Assembly (NCBI RefSeq): GCF_004335085.1
Contig: NZ_RQRS01000009.1
Coordinates: forward strand, 62,001-126,000
DNA length: 64,000 nucleotides
Direction of reading: 5' to 3'
Origin: Pedobacter nototheniae
GTDB lineage: Bacteria; Bacteroidota; Bacteroidia; Sphingobacteriales; Sphingobacteriaceae
Numbering within the stretch: the stretch's first letter is position 1; each line of letters starts with the position of its first letter. The notes beneath the pieces are model-generated. The model worked only from the letters and a program-made list of their open reading frames with translations, had not been told where the DNA came from and searched no databases. This document shows, piece after piece, positions 1 to 7,436 of this stretch. The translations under genes were made by a program, and so were the position numbers.

Positions 1-1
1 C

Positions 2-1069
2 ATCAAATTCAATTTAGCTTCACCAAAGCAATTGGGAGAGGTTTTATTCGATAAACTACAGCTTGATCCTAAAGCAAAAAAGACTAAAACTGGCCAATAC
101 CAAACAGGAGAAGATGTTTTAACGGCTTTGGCTAGTAAAAGCGATATTGTTCAGGATATTCTGGATTTCCGTCAGCTACAAAAGCTAAAATCTACTTATG
201 TGGATGCTTTACCCCTAATGGTTAACTCAAAAACGGGCCGTGTACATACATCATATAACCAAGCTGTGGCTGCCACAGGAAGACTAAGTTCTAACAATCC
301 AAATCTACAAAACATTCCAATTCGTACCGAAAGAGGAAGGGAAGTACGCAAGGCTTTTATCGCCAGAGATGAAAATCATATTCTATTATCTGCCGATTAC
401 TCGCAAATTGAGTTACGTATAATCGCCCACATCAGTCAGGAAGAAAATATGATTGATGCTTTTAATAAAGGAATTGATATCCACACCGCAACCGCTGCCA
501 AAGTTTATGGTATTGGTATTGATGAGGTAGATGGCACACAACGCCGCAATGCTAAGGCGGTAAATTTTGGGATTATTTATGGTCAATCTGCTTTCGGATT
601 ATCTCAAAATCTAGGTATACCACGTAAAGAAGCGGCAGAAATTATTGAGCAATATTTTGCACAATACCCGGGTATTAAGCGTTACATGAGCGATACGATG
701 AACTTTGCAAGAGAGAATGGCTTTGTAGAAACCATTATGGGTCGTAGGCGCTACTTGAGAGACATTAACTCGGCTAACCAGACTGTAAGAGGCTTTGCAG
801 AGCGAAATGCGATTAACGCACCTATACAAGGCTCAGCCGCTGATATGATTAAAATAGCGATGATTAATATCCATAAAGATATGAAAGCGCAAAATTTACA
901 ATCTACCATGACCATGCAAGTTCATGATGAGTTGGTTTTTGATGTATTAAAATCAGAAAAGGAAATCATGAAAGCTATTATTCAGGATAGAATGAAAAAT
1001 GCCATAAAAACAACCGTTCCAATTGTGGTAGAAATTGGTGAGGGAGATAACTGGTTAGCAGCACATTAA
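2..1069 (+). CDS. polA: DNA polymerase I, C-terminal part (5' end outside window)
   Basis: This is the family A polymerase domain of DNA polymerase I, which fills gaps in repair and Okazaki-fragment processing. The reading frame is open from base 2, so the gene begins before the window; the TTG at 32 is internal. Visible motifs are motif A (DYSQIELRIIAHIS), the O-helix motif B (RRNAKAVNFGIIYGQSAFG) and motif C (MQVHDELVFDV), which carry the catalytic aspartates and the dNTP-binding Arg/Lys/Tyr. The C-terminus is complete and ends in TAA at 1067-1069. The last A of that stop is the first base of the next gene's ATG, so translation is probably coupled. The 5'-nuclease and any proofreading domain cannot be seen. 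Confidence 0.97.
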   Translation: MKFNLASPKQLGEVLFDKLQLDPKAKKTKTGQYQTGEDVLTALASKSDIVQDILDFRQLQKLKSTYVDALPLMVNSKTGRVHTSYNQAVAATGRLSSNNPNLQNIPIRTERGREVRKAFIARDENHILLSADYSQIELRIIAHISQEENMIDAFNKGIDIHTATAAKVYGIGIDEVDGTQRRNAKAVNFGIIYGQSAFGLSQNLGIPRKEAAEIIEQYFAQYPGIKRYMSDTMNFARENGFVETIMGRRRYLRDINSANQTVRGFAERNAINAPIQGSAADMIKIAMINIHKDMKAQNLQSTMTMQVHDELVFDVLKSEKEIMKAIIQDRMKNAIKTTVPIVVEIGEGDNWLAAH

Positions 1070-1944
1070 TGAAAAAGCAGATTTTATTAATCGCCTTGCT
1101 TTATTGCGTTGGCAATTTTGCTTTTGCTCAACAAGATACGACTACAATTTACCAAAGCCCCAAAGGGTATTTTCTTGATCCTATCAGATCCAAATGGATA
1201 ATGAAAAAGGATAAGGAAGATAACTTATGGGTAGTTAGGCTTTCTAATAAAAAAGGTGTATTGCAGGAAAAGGTCAGTTTTGCTGATGAAGAATTATCTA
1301 TTAGAAAAGGCGCTTACGAACGTTATGAAAAAGGCGTGCTACTAGAAGAAGGTAATTATGAAATGGGTTATAAAACAGGAACCTGGTCTAGATTTTACAT
1401 AAGTAAACAATTAAAAGAAAGAGTAGGCTACAAATGGGACAAGGCCGATGGCCCTATAATTTCTTATTGGGATAATAAACAGATAAAAACTGAGGGTGAG
1501 TTTAAACTTGGAAAAAAGGTTGGCCATTGGAAAATGTTTTTTAAAGATGGAAAGATAAATCTTGATGAAACTTATAATGGCAATGGCGAATTATTGAATG
1601 CTAGTTATTTTGACAACGATGGCGGTCGATTACCTTTTCCATTTATTATGGTAGCACCCAACCAACGTGGGGAAATACCTAGTCTTTATCAAACAATATC
1701 TAGAGAGACGAGATACCCACCTGAAGCACAAAAGAATAATACACAAGGCAAAGTTTTAATAGGGTTTACAATTATACCAACTGGTGGTATTGAAGATATT
1801 AGAGTTATAGCTAGCCCTTCTGATGAGCTGAGTACGGAAGCGATAAGGGTATTAAAACTCGTTAGAAATTGGAACCTTGGAGAAGAAAGCGGAAATCCTG
1901 TTAAAACCCGTTATACAATATCAGTTAACTTTTGGCTTAATTAA
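1069..1944 (+). CDS. Secreted TonB C-terminal domain protein with YwqK/MORN-like repeats
   Basis: A 291-residue protein with a signal peptide (MKKQILLIALLYCVGNFAFA, cleavage near residue 20). Residues about 80-185 hold several MORN/YwqK-like repeats with G-x-W/Y patterns (for example TGTWSRFY and VGHWKMFF). Residues about 210-291 match the TonB C-terminal fold (YPPEAQ at the start, GKVLIGFTI, then ISVNFWLN at the end). Classical TonB keeps an uncleaved N-terminal helix that contacts ExbB/ExbD and has a Pro-rich spacer; both appear absent, so this is probably a periplasmic or outer-membrane-associated protein rather than a true energy transducer. It overlaps polA by one base and is likely cotranscribed with it. 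The substrate is unknown. Confidence 0.82.
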   Translation: MKKQILLIALLYCVGNFAFAQQDTTTIYQSPKGYFLDPIRSKWIMKKDKEDNLWVVRLSNKKGVLQEKVSFADEELSIRKGAYERYEKGVLLEEGNYEMGYKTGTWSRFYISKQLKERVGYKWDKADGPIISYWDNKQIKTEGEFKLGKKVGHWKMFFKDGKINLDETYNGNGELLNASYFDNDGGRLPFPFIMVAPNQRGEIPSLYQTISRETRYPPEAQKNNTQGKVLIGFTIIPTGGIEDIRVIASPSDELSTEAIRVLKLVRNWNLGEESGNPVKTRYTISVNFWLN

Positions 1945-2032
1945 AAATCATTTTCTTATCTTCATAGAATCTTCATTCCTAATAACCAATTTTATATCAA
2001 ACAAATAACGAGTAAAACAAAAATTAGAAATC

Positions 2033-2377
2033 ATGAAAAAATTATTGAGTTTAATCGCAATCGCAGCATTTGGTTTAACTACAGCATTTGCTCAAACACC
2101 AGCAACGGCAACAAACGCTACTCAAGCTAAAAAAGCTGTAAAAAAAGAAGTTAAAACTACTGTAGCTCCAGCTAAAACAGCTGCTAAGGCAGAAGCTAAA
2201 AAAGTAGAAACTAAAACAACTACTACAGCGGCTAAAGTAAAAGCAGATGGTACTCCAGATATGCGCTTTAAAGAAAACAAAACTAAAGCAGTAGCTAAAG
2301 TTGCAGGTCCAACTAAAAAAGACGGCACAGCTGATATGCGTTATAAAGCAAACAAAGCAGCTGCTAAAAAGAACTAG
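2033..2377 (+). CDS. Small secreted Ala/Lys/Thr-rich protein with duplicated DGTxDMR(F/Y)K motif
   Basis: A 114-residue protein with a clear signal peptide (residues 1-20, ending AFA before QTPA). The mature part is very rich in Ala, Lys and Thr and is probably disordered and strongly basic. Two near-identical segments, KADGTPDMRFKENK (about 70-83) and KKDGTADMRYKANK (about 95-108), are separated by a low-complexity linker. I cannot assign a function from any named family; the basic repeats suggest binding to a polyanion or the cell wall, which is inference. The gene stands alone between the TonB-domain gene and a strong bidirectional terminator. Confidence 0.8.
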   Translation: MKKLLSLIAIAAFGLTTAFAQTPATATNATQAKKAVKKEVKTTVAPAKTAAKAEAKKVETKTTTTAAKVKADGTPDMRFKENKTKAVAKVAGPTKKDGTADMRYKANKAAAKKN

Positions 2378-2395
2378 GTTTAGGTTTATAATTTG

Positions 2396-2427
2396 AAAGG
2401 TCCTGGCGAAAGTCAGGACCTTTTTTT
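2396..2427. terminator. Bidirectional rho-independent terminator
   Basis: A 10-bp stem (AAAGGTCCTG at 2396-2405 with CAGGACCTTT at 2414-2423) followed by a T run on the plus strand and preceded by A residues that serve the minus strand. It lies between convergent genes ending at 2377 and 2430. Confidence 0.85.
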
Positions 2428-2429
2428 AT

Positions 2430-3107
2430 TTACAGTGTTATGGTTTCGCCAATTGCAGGCAACAATAATACTTTGTTTTCTCTTTTAAATTTATCTACGG
2501 CAGCCTGCGTATCAATTTCTATAACAGGAAAAGTATTATAGTGCACTCCAATTACATTATTACATTCAAAGTATTTGGTGGCAATTAAAGCATCATCAAC
2601 ATCCATTGTATAATTACCACCGATTGGTAAAATAGCATAATCAAGATTGTAAATATCAGCTAATACCTTCATTTCTATAGTTAAGCCCGTATCGCCGGCA
2701 AAGTAAACTGTTTTGCCTTCAACTTCTAAAACAAAACCAGCTGGGTTACCGCCATAACTTCCATCAGGTAAACCCGAAGAATGTGTTGCAACAACCATTC
2801 GAACAGCACCCCAATCAAAAGTAAACTTACCAAAATTCATTGGATGTACTTTTTCAACGCCTTGTTTTTGTGCCCAATCCGTTATTTCAGGAATAGCAAT
2901 TACCGTTGCGCTGGTTTGCTTGGCAAGCTCAACTAAATCAGCTACGTGATCTCCGTGCCCATGGCTAACCAAAATGTAATCTGCTTCAATAGCCTTAATA
3001 TCTACATTTTTAGCTAATGGATTGTGCGTAATAAATGGATCGAATAATAATTTTTTCCCTGCTGCTTCTATTAAGAAACAAGATTGGCCATAATATGTGT
3101 ATTTCAT
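2430..3107 (-). CDS. UPF0173 metal-dependent hydrolase (metallo-beta-lactamase fold)
   Basis: A 225-residue cytoplasmic protein of the UPF0173/YtkL type. The metal-binding HxHxDH signature is present as SHGHGDH (His49, His51, Asp53, His54), with later ligands likely His117 in the ATHSSG segment and the Asp in FAGDTGL near residue 140. The length fits the family. The natural substrate of this family is not established, so only hydrolase activity is called. The next gene downstream on the plus strand side is convergent and separated by a terminator. Confidence 0.9.
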   Translation of the reverse strand: MKYTYYGQSCFLIEAAGKKLLFDPFITHNPLAKNVDIKAIEADYILVSHGHGDHVADLVELAKQTSATVIAIPEITDWAQKQGVEKVHPMNFGKFTFDWGAVRMVVATHSSGLPDGSYGGNPAGFVLEVEGKTVYFAGDTGLTIEMKVLADIYNLDYAILPIGGNYTMDVDDALIATKYFECNNVIGVHYNTFPVIEIDTQAAVDKFKRENKVLLLPAIGETITL

Positions 3108-3179
3108 AATTGTAGTATCAACATTTAAGTATCAGGTATCATAATCTGAAACCCTTAATAATTTCAACAATTGGGTGAT

Positions 3180-3485
3180 TTATTGCCCAAACATGCCGCC
3201 TAACCCACCAAGCATATCGTTAGTTGCCGATTGCATTTCGGTTGCGCTTACTTGCTCTGCGTTAGCCAATGCTTTATTAATTGCAGTTAACAATAGTTCT
3301 TCTAATTCTTCTTTATCAGCAGATTTTAAAAATTCATCATCAATAGCAATTCCAGTAATGGCTTTATTTGCTGTTGCAGTAATTTTTATTGCACCATTTT
3401 CAACCTCTCCAAATACTGAAATGGTATCCAGGCGCTTTTTAATTTCTTCGGCTTTTTGTTGTGCCGCAAATAATTTATCAAACAT
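3180..3485 (-). CDS. YbaB/EbfC family nucleoid-associated protein
   Basis: A 101-residue protein with the YbaB layout: an N-terminal helix rich in charged residues (AAQQKAEEIKKRLDTI), a central beta segment (GAIKITATANKAITGIAI) and a second helix (EELEELLLTAINKALANAEQ), ending in a Met/Gly-rich tail (MLGGLGGMFGQ). Members bind DNA as dimers and compact the nucleoid. In many bacteria ybaB sits beside dnaX/recR; neither is here. It ends 72 bases before the UPF0173 start and may share its transcript. Confidence 0.88.
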   Translation of the reverse strand: MFDKLFAAQQKAEEIKKRLDTISVFGEVENGAIKITATANKAITGIAIDDEFLKSADKEELEELLLTAINKALANAEQVSATEMQSATNDMLGGLGGMFGQ

Positions 3486-3616
3486 AAATATGTGTTTTTA
3501 TAATAAAACGAAATTAAGGTGTTTTGTTTTCTTTCTGAGTATTTTTTAAATGGAGAAGCAATATTTAGCAAGAAAAACTACATTTAAATTACTGATCGTA
3601 AAAGAAGAACATAAAT

Positions 3617-4600
3617 CTAGATCCGACCTAAAATAGTGTTGGCTTCATCTAAAAAGCGTTGAATCTTTTTGGTACTTCTAAAATTCCTTAATACTAATTC
3701 TAAGCTTTTATTTTTGGCTTTGGACTCTATCTGAGCTTTAACCTCAGTACCAGTATAAATAAAGTTTGTTGATTTTCTTACCACTTGAAACCTCACTAAA
3801 TCATCAAATGAATACACTTTTTTAAACCTACCAGCAAAAGTAGAATGAATTATTTGTTGCTGGTTTTTATCAAAAGTAACGCTCGAGAAAAAAGAACTCA
3901 CCAAAATAATACCTATAAGTAAAGGAAAATAGGTAGTTAAAAACCTTTTAAATTCATCTTCATTTGCCATAAAAGTAGGATTAAGTAAAATGGCAACAGT
4001 AATCCCAATTAGAATAACACCAAAAATTAAGGCGGCCACTTTATTATCTCTAACAGTATAGGTGCCACCATCTTCTTTAAAAAATTCGAAACTGTAGATG
4101 GTTTGCTTGGGTGTAACTGGTGCGTTGGCAAAAACTAATTCATCTATTTTAGGTAAAACTTCTTGCTCAAAGGCTTGTAAGTTTAAAATAGATGCTTTGC
4201 TGTAGCCAGCAGAAATAATTACCCCCTTGCCGTGTCTATTGCTTTTTTTAAAAACCCTATAATTAAAACCACTTCCTAGAATTTGATATGGTTCTACCGC
4301 AGCAATTTGATCAAATGGGATTGAACCAATCGTTATCCCTGCAATTTTGTTAAACATTGTCCTGCTACTCCCATCAAAAACAATATTATTTTCTCCAAGA
4401 AGTAAAATTATTATTGGAAATAGAATCATGAAGACTAAAAATCCTATCCCAAATTGCATTGCCAAACTTTTTTGCTGTGTATAAAGATAAATTGAAATAC
4501 CAACAACTAAAACAAGAAGAATTAGCCCCATTAACCGTAAACCACGTTTAGGATAAATGGTTAATTTACTTGGTTCAATAATCCATTTTGTTTTAGCCAT
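3617..4600 (-). CDS. Membrane protein with two tandem (two-helix plus PH-like) modules
   Basis: I choose the ATG at 4600 (MAKTKWIIEPSK, 327 residues). The longer frame from 4702 would run about 90 bases into the upstream serine hydrolase, whereas 4600 leaves a 10-base gap. The protein appears duplicated: helices at about 20-40 and 45-65 followed by a beta-rich stretch beginning FDGSSRTMFNKIAG, then helices at about 188-208 and 222-242 followed by FDKNQQQIIHSTFAG. Each half carries F-D-x5-I and then a G-(R/S)-x-(K/P)-x-(I/Y)-x-FD pattern, resembling bacterial PH-domain membrane proteins. No function can be assigned. It is probably cotranscribed with the serine hydrolase. Confidence 0.75.
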   Translation of the reverse strand: MAKTKWIIEPSKLTIYPKRGLRLMGLILLVLVVGISIYLYTQQKSLAMQFGIGFLVFMILFPIIILLLGENNIVFDGSSRTMFNKIAGITIGSIPFDQIAAVEPYQILGSGFNYRVFKKSNRHGKGVIISAGYSKASILNLQAFEQEVLPKIDELVFANAPVTPKQTIYSFEFFKEDGGTYTVRDNKVAALIFGVILIGITVAILLNPTFMANEDEFKRFLTTYFPLLIGIILVSSFFSSVTFDKNQQQIIHSTFAGRFKKVYSFDDLVRFQVVRKSTNFIYTGTEVKAQIESKAKNKSLELVLRNFRSTKKIQRFLDEANTILGRI

Positions 4601-4610
4601 ATTTAATCTT

Positions 4611-5840
4611 CTAGTCTTCGTCGCTTCCTGGCAAGCTTCCATTACCATGATATGCACCTTTTCTAATAACTGGCATATTAAAGTGCTTATACAGTTCGTC
4701 AAGATGCATTAAACTTCCATTTGTTAGGTTACCCAAAAATATTATTACGATGTTTTTATTTAAATCTCTTACGTAAATGTGGCGAAAACCATGCCACCAA
4801 CCAGTGTGATAAACCACTTTATCCATACCTTCGCCATCAAACATGCGCCAGCCGTAACCGTAGTTAAAGTGACCATTAATTGGCTTATTACGCCCTACAT
4901 AAGCAGAATCCAGGCTCTTTTTACTCAATAGCCTACCATTTTTAAGGTATTTATCAAATAAAACTAGATCGTGGATGGTACTATAAATTCCTTTATCTCC
5001 CACGGGGCCATCTAAAAAGTTTTGCGCTACAGAATATTTCCATGTTCTATCGTGCCCAACTACATCAACCGGAATTTTTTCATACTCAGTGGTGCTGTAT
5101 ACATGCGTATGCTTTAATCCTGCGGGTTTAAAAACATGCTCCATCATGTACTGAGAATAACGCTGACCGGTTACCTTTTCAATAATGGCACCCAACACCA
5201 TAAAGTTTGAGTTATTGTAATGGAAGCGATTATCTGGCTTAGTATATGGATTAGGTTTTTTCTCAGCAATAACATCCATCACTTCTTGGTTGGTTACGCC
5301 CTTTTTCATATTGCGCTTTTCCTTCCGCCAAATATCATCGATAAAATAAACATAATTCATCATTCCACTTCGATGACTTAGCAATAGCTTTACCGTAATT
5401 CCATCATATGGGAAATTTGGGAAAAACTTTTTAACATTATCATCAAGCGAAAGTTTGCCAGCCTCAACCAATTGCATAATGGCAGTACCCGTAAACGTTT
5501 TGGTGATGGAAGCCAGTTCAAACTCCGAATTTATTTTAAGGCTATCGCGATGCAGATAATCCGCCCATCCAATTGCTTTTTCATAAAGGATTTTACCATC
5601 TTTTGCGACAAGCATATTACCGTTAAAACCAAATTTCTTATGTAGATTATCAACAAAATCAGCAATCCATTTATCTCCTTTAGCAGGATCATAAGCTATT
5701 AAAAGGCTATCAGCTTTATCATCTTCTTTGGTTCGAATTTTCTTTTCAGCAGCTTTTTTTTCTTCTGATTTTTTACTTGAGCAAGCGGTTAATATTGTTG
5801 AAGAGAGGGCAATAGCGGCAATTATATGTCGAAAATTCAT
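4611..5840 (-). CDS. Serine hydrolase lipoprotein, class C beta-lactamase fold
   Basis: A 409-residue protein. The N-terminus carries a lipobox (LTAC, Cys20) followed by a Lys/Glu-rich linker, so it is probably a periplasm-facing or surface lipoprotein. Catalytic motifs of the class C beta-lactamase/D-Ala-D-Ala peptidase family are intact: SITK (Ser111, Lys114), YNN (Tyr208, Asn210) and HTG (in VVYHTGWWHG near residue 345). The family includes esterases, peptidases and lactamases; the linker and lipid anchor favour a peptidase or esterase over antibiotic resistance, but the sequence does not decide. Confidence 0.9.
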   Translation of the reverse strand: MNFRHIIAAIALSSTILTACSSKKSEEKKAAEKKIRTKEDDKADSLLIAYDPAKGDKWIADFVDNLHKKFGFNGNMLVAKDGKILYEKAIGWADYLHRDSLKINSEFELASITKTFTGTAIMQLVEAGKLSLDDNVKKFFPNFPYDGITVKLLLSHRSGMMNYVYFIDDIWRKEKRNMKKGVTNQEVMDVIAEKKPNPYTKPDNRFHYNNSNFMVLGAIIEKVTGQRYSQYMMEHVFKPAGLKHTHVYSTTEYEKIPVDVVGHDRTWKYSVAQNFLDGPVGDKGIYSTIHDLVLFDKYLKNGRLLSKKSLDSAYVGRNKPINGHFNYGYGWRMFDGEGMDKVVYHTGWWHGFRHIYVRDLNKNIVIIFLGNLTNGSLMHLDELYKHFNMPVIRKGAYHGNGSLPGSDED

Positions 5841-5907
5841 TTATATCAGTAATACTTAGTTTAAAACCCGAAAAATAAAGAATTTTGGTCGTAATTCTTA
5901 AAGAGTT

Positions 5908-6459
5908 TTACACATTTTCGCATTTTTGCTTGTACCAACATTCAAATAAATGCCCTTTGCTACCGTACACTGGATCATTATCTGGGTTTTTCACTTTCGC
6001 AATATCCTCATTTGCTTCAATACGTTCATCTGCTTTACCATACTTAATATTGTACTCGATGCCATTTGGATAAGCACCAACAACGGTAAAATCTTCGCTT
6101 GAATCTAATTTTTTATGAGCTACTCCTGCTGGAATCACCACCACATCACCTTTATCTAATTCAATGCAAACACCATGTTCGCCACCAAACTGTACATCGG
6201 CTTTACCACAAAAAACGCCCATTACTTCGTGTGTATTGCTATGGTAATGGTGATAGTCAAAAATGGAATCAACCCAAGAGTTTGTATAGCCATTTTGAGC
6301 AAAAACCTTCTTTATTACCTCTTCAGAATCATCCGGATGAATTAAAAAGGCGCCCTTATAAATCATTAAAGGCAGGTTTTTATTATTGGGAAAACCCCCA
6401 TTTTCTTCTATTTTATGCGAAACCAAATAGGCCTCTTGTATTAATTTCTCTTTGTCCAT
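5908..6459 (-). CDS. Cupin-domain protein
   Basis: A 183-residue single-domain cupin. Cupin motif 1 is visible around HHYHSNTHEVMGVFCGKADV, and motif 2 around GDVVVIPAGVAHKKL; the His/His/Glu/His set that binds a metal is present. The protein has no signal peptide and is probably cytoplasmic. Close relatives are usually annotated only as cupin proteins; whether this one is an enzyme or a ligand binder cannot be told. It lies 48 bases downstream of the VOC gene stop on the same strand side and may be unrelated. Confidence 0.83.
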   Translation of the reverse strand: MDKEKLIQEAYLVSHKIEENGGFPNNKNLPLMIYKGAFLIHPDDSEEVIKKVFAQNGYTNSWVDSIFDYHHYHSNTHEVMGVFCGKADVQFGGEHGVCIELDKGDVVVIPAGVAHKKLDSSEDFTVVGAYPNGIEYNIKYGKADERIEANEDIAKVKNPDNDPVYGSKGHLFECWYKQKCENV

Positions 6460-6507
6460 GATTAAGGTGTTTTAATACTAACAAACTAATCATTAAAGGG
6501 TTTAGAT

Positions 6508-6957
6508 TTATAATTTATTGGGCTCAAGAAATTCAATAACTTCACCATTAGGACTATAAACTAAAGAGTTTTTAACCCCTACCGGCGGATTTCCTAACTC
6601 TAAAACCATAGGTTCCACGCATTCGGTTCCACCAGCTTTAATAGCCTCCTCAAAGGCTAGTTTTGCATCAACAACATTTAAGGCGAAGTGTAATAATGCG
6701 CCCGTTTTTATTTCTTCGTCATTATTTGCCTTTTCACCTTCAGTTGGCGCATTTGCTGTGTAATTGAAAACTTCAATATAAGAACGGCCATCAGCGGATT
6801 TTAACATACAGGCCTGTTTAATATTAAAAGCTGGCAATGCCCAGCCATGACTTATGGTAAAGCCAAGCCCCTGAGTATAAAACCTAATCGTTTCATCGAA
6901 ATCTTTTGCCCGGATCGCTACATGATGTAACCCTAAAATATTGTGTTTTATTTTCAT
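6508..6957 (-). CDS. VOC family protein (glyoxalase/dioxygenase fold)
   Basis: I start at the ATG at 6957 (MKIKHNILGLHHVAIRAKDF, 149 residues). The longer TTG start at 6978 would lie inside a good promoter box (TAAATTTG, minus strand, 6983-6976), so the shorter start is favoured. The protein shows the VOC beta-alpha-beta-beta-beta pattern, with metal-ligand candidates His in LHHVAIR, His in LLHFALNV and Glu in GEVIEFLEP. The family covers glyoxalase I, extradiol dioxygenases and thiol transferases; the substrate is not evident. It is transcribed divergently from an HxlR regulator, which suggests induction by a reactive electrophile. Confidence 0.88.
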   Translation of the reverse strand: MKIKHNILGLHHVAIRAKDFDETIRFYTQGLGFTISHGWALPAFNIKQACMLKSADGRSYIEVFNYTANAPTEGEKANNDEEIKTGALLHFALNVVDAKLAFEEAIKAGGTECVEPMVLELGNPPVGVKNSLVYSPNGEVIEFLEPNKL

Positions 6958-6970
6958 ATTGATAATTTTG
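6941..6970 (+). promoter_or_regulatory. Candidate promoter of the HxlR regulator gene
   Basis: TTG at 6941-6943, a 19-base spacer, then TAATTTTG at 6963-6970 match the Bacteroidota -33/-7 pattern. Predicted transcription start is near 6975, giving a leader of about 54 nt. Its -7 box lies next to the divergent VOC promoter, so the two polymerases would compete. Confidence 0.5.
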
Positions 6971-6975
6971 TTGAG

Positions 6976-6983
6976 CAAATTTA
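6976..6983 (-). promoter_or_regulatory. Candidate -7 box of the VOC gene
   Basis: Reading the minus strand, TAAATTTG matches TAnnTTTG exactly and lies about 19 nt upstream of the ATG at 6957. No clear -33 element is seen at the usual distance. Confidence 0.5.
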
Positions 6984-7009
6984 GTTAATTACCATAGGCT
7001 GCAGTGCGG

Positions 7010-7025
7010 CTTACAAAATTGTAAG
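7010..7025. promoter_or_regulatory. Palindrome CTTACAA-N2-TTGTAAG, candidate HxlR operator
   Basis: A perfect 7-bp inverted repeat with a 2-base centre sits 3 bases before the HxlR start codon, in the intergenic region shared with the divergent VOC gene. HxlR/DUF24 regulators usually bind such dyads near their own promoter, so autoregulation and control of the VOC gene is the natural inference. Confidence 0.5.
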
Positions 7026-7028
7026 TGA

Positions 7029-7364
7029 ATGAGAAAAACAACTTCAACCAATTTCGAAAATCAAGAAGTATTACATGAATTTTGTGATGCCGCTGTTGCC
7101 TTAAATGCAATAAGCGGAAGATGGAAATTAAGCATTTTGGGACTTTTATCTAATCAGCCAAAAAGGTATAAAACAATTAAAGAATCTATTCCAAATATTA
7201 CCGATCGGGTTTTGGCTTTACAATTAAAGGAACTGGAAACAGACGGACTGATTATAAGAAAAGAAACCGATGGTTTAGGTTATGAGCTAACGGAGATTGG
7301 GCAAAATATGCTTCCAATAATCGGCCAGCTTGGAAATTGGGGAAAAGCAAAAAAGGGAATATAA
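7029..7364 (+). CDS. HxlR (DUF24) family winged-helix regulator
   Basis: A 111-residue winged-helix protein. The family core is clear: an N-terminal Cys (FCDAAVALNAISGRWKLSIL), the recognition region (KRYKTIKESIPNITDRVLALQLKEL) and the wing (LIIRKETDGLGYELTEIG). Many members sense quinones, aldehydes or oxidants through the N-terminal Cys; here Cys23 is in the expected place. Divergent orientation to the VOC gene and the palindrome immediately upstream point to local control of that gene. The effector is unknown. Confidence 0.92.
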   Translation: MRKTTSTNFENQEVLHEFCDAAVALNAISGRWKLSILGLLSNQPKRYKTIKESIPNITDRVLALQLKELETDGLIIRKETDGLGYELTEIGQNMLPIIGQLGNWGKAKKGI

Positions 7365-7365
7365 A

Positions 7366-7390
7366 AAAGGCTTCCAAATTGGAAGCCTTT
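7366..7390. terminator. Bidirectional terminator between HxlR and pdh E2 genes
   Basis: A 10-bp perfect stem (AAAGGCTTCC at 7366-7375, GGAAGCCTTT at 7381-7390) with a 5-base loop lies between convergent genes, with A and T runs at the outer ends. Confidence 0.85.
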
Positions 7391-7436
7391 AATTATTTGG
7401 ATCAGTTTAAAACTGAAATTTGTAATGATAATTTGA

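Noticed and set aside
3175..3549. Plus-strand ORF over the YbaB gene
   Set aside because: Antisense shadow of a conserved minus-strand gene; composition is Ser/Ala-rich with no domain.
4611..5840. Antibiotic-resistance beta-lactamase
   Set aside because: The class C fold motifs are shared with many esterases and peptidases, and a lipid-anchored lysine-rich linker is not typical of AmpC.
6099..6461. Plus-strand 120-residue ORF over the cupin gene
   Set aside because: Shadow frame with His/Pro/Leu-rich sequence and no recognisable motif.
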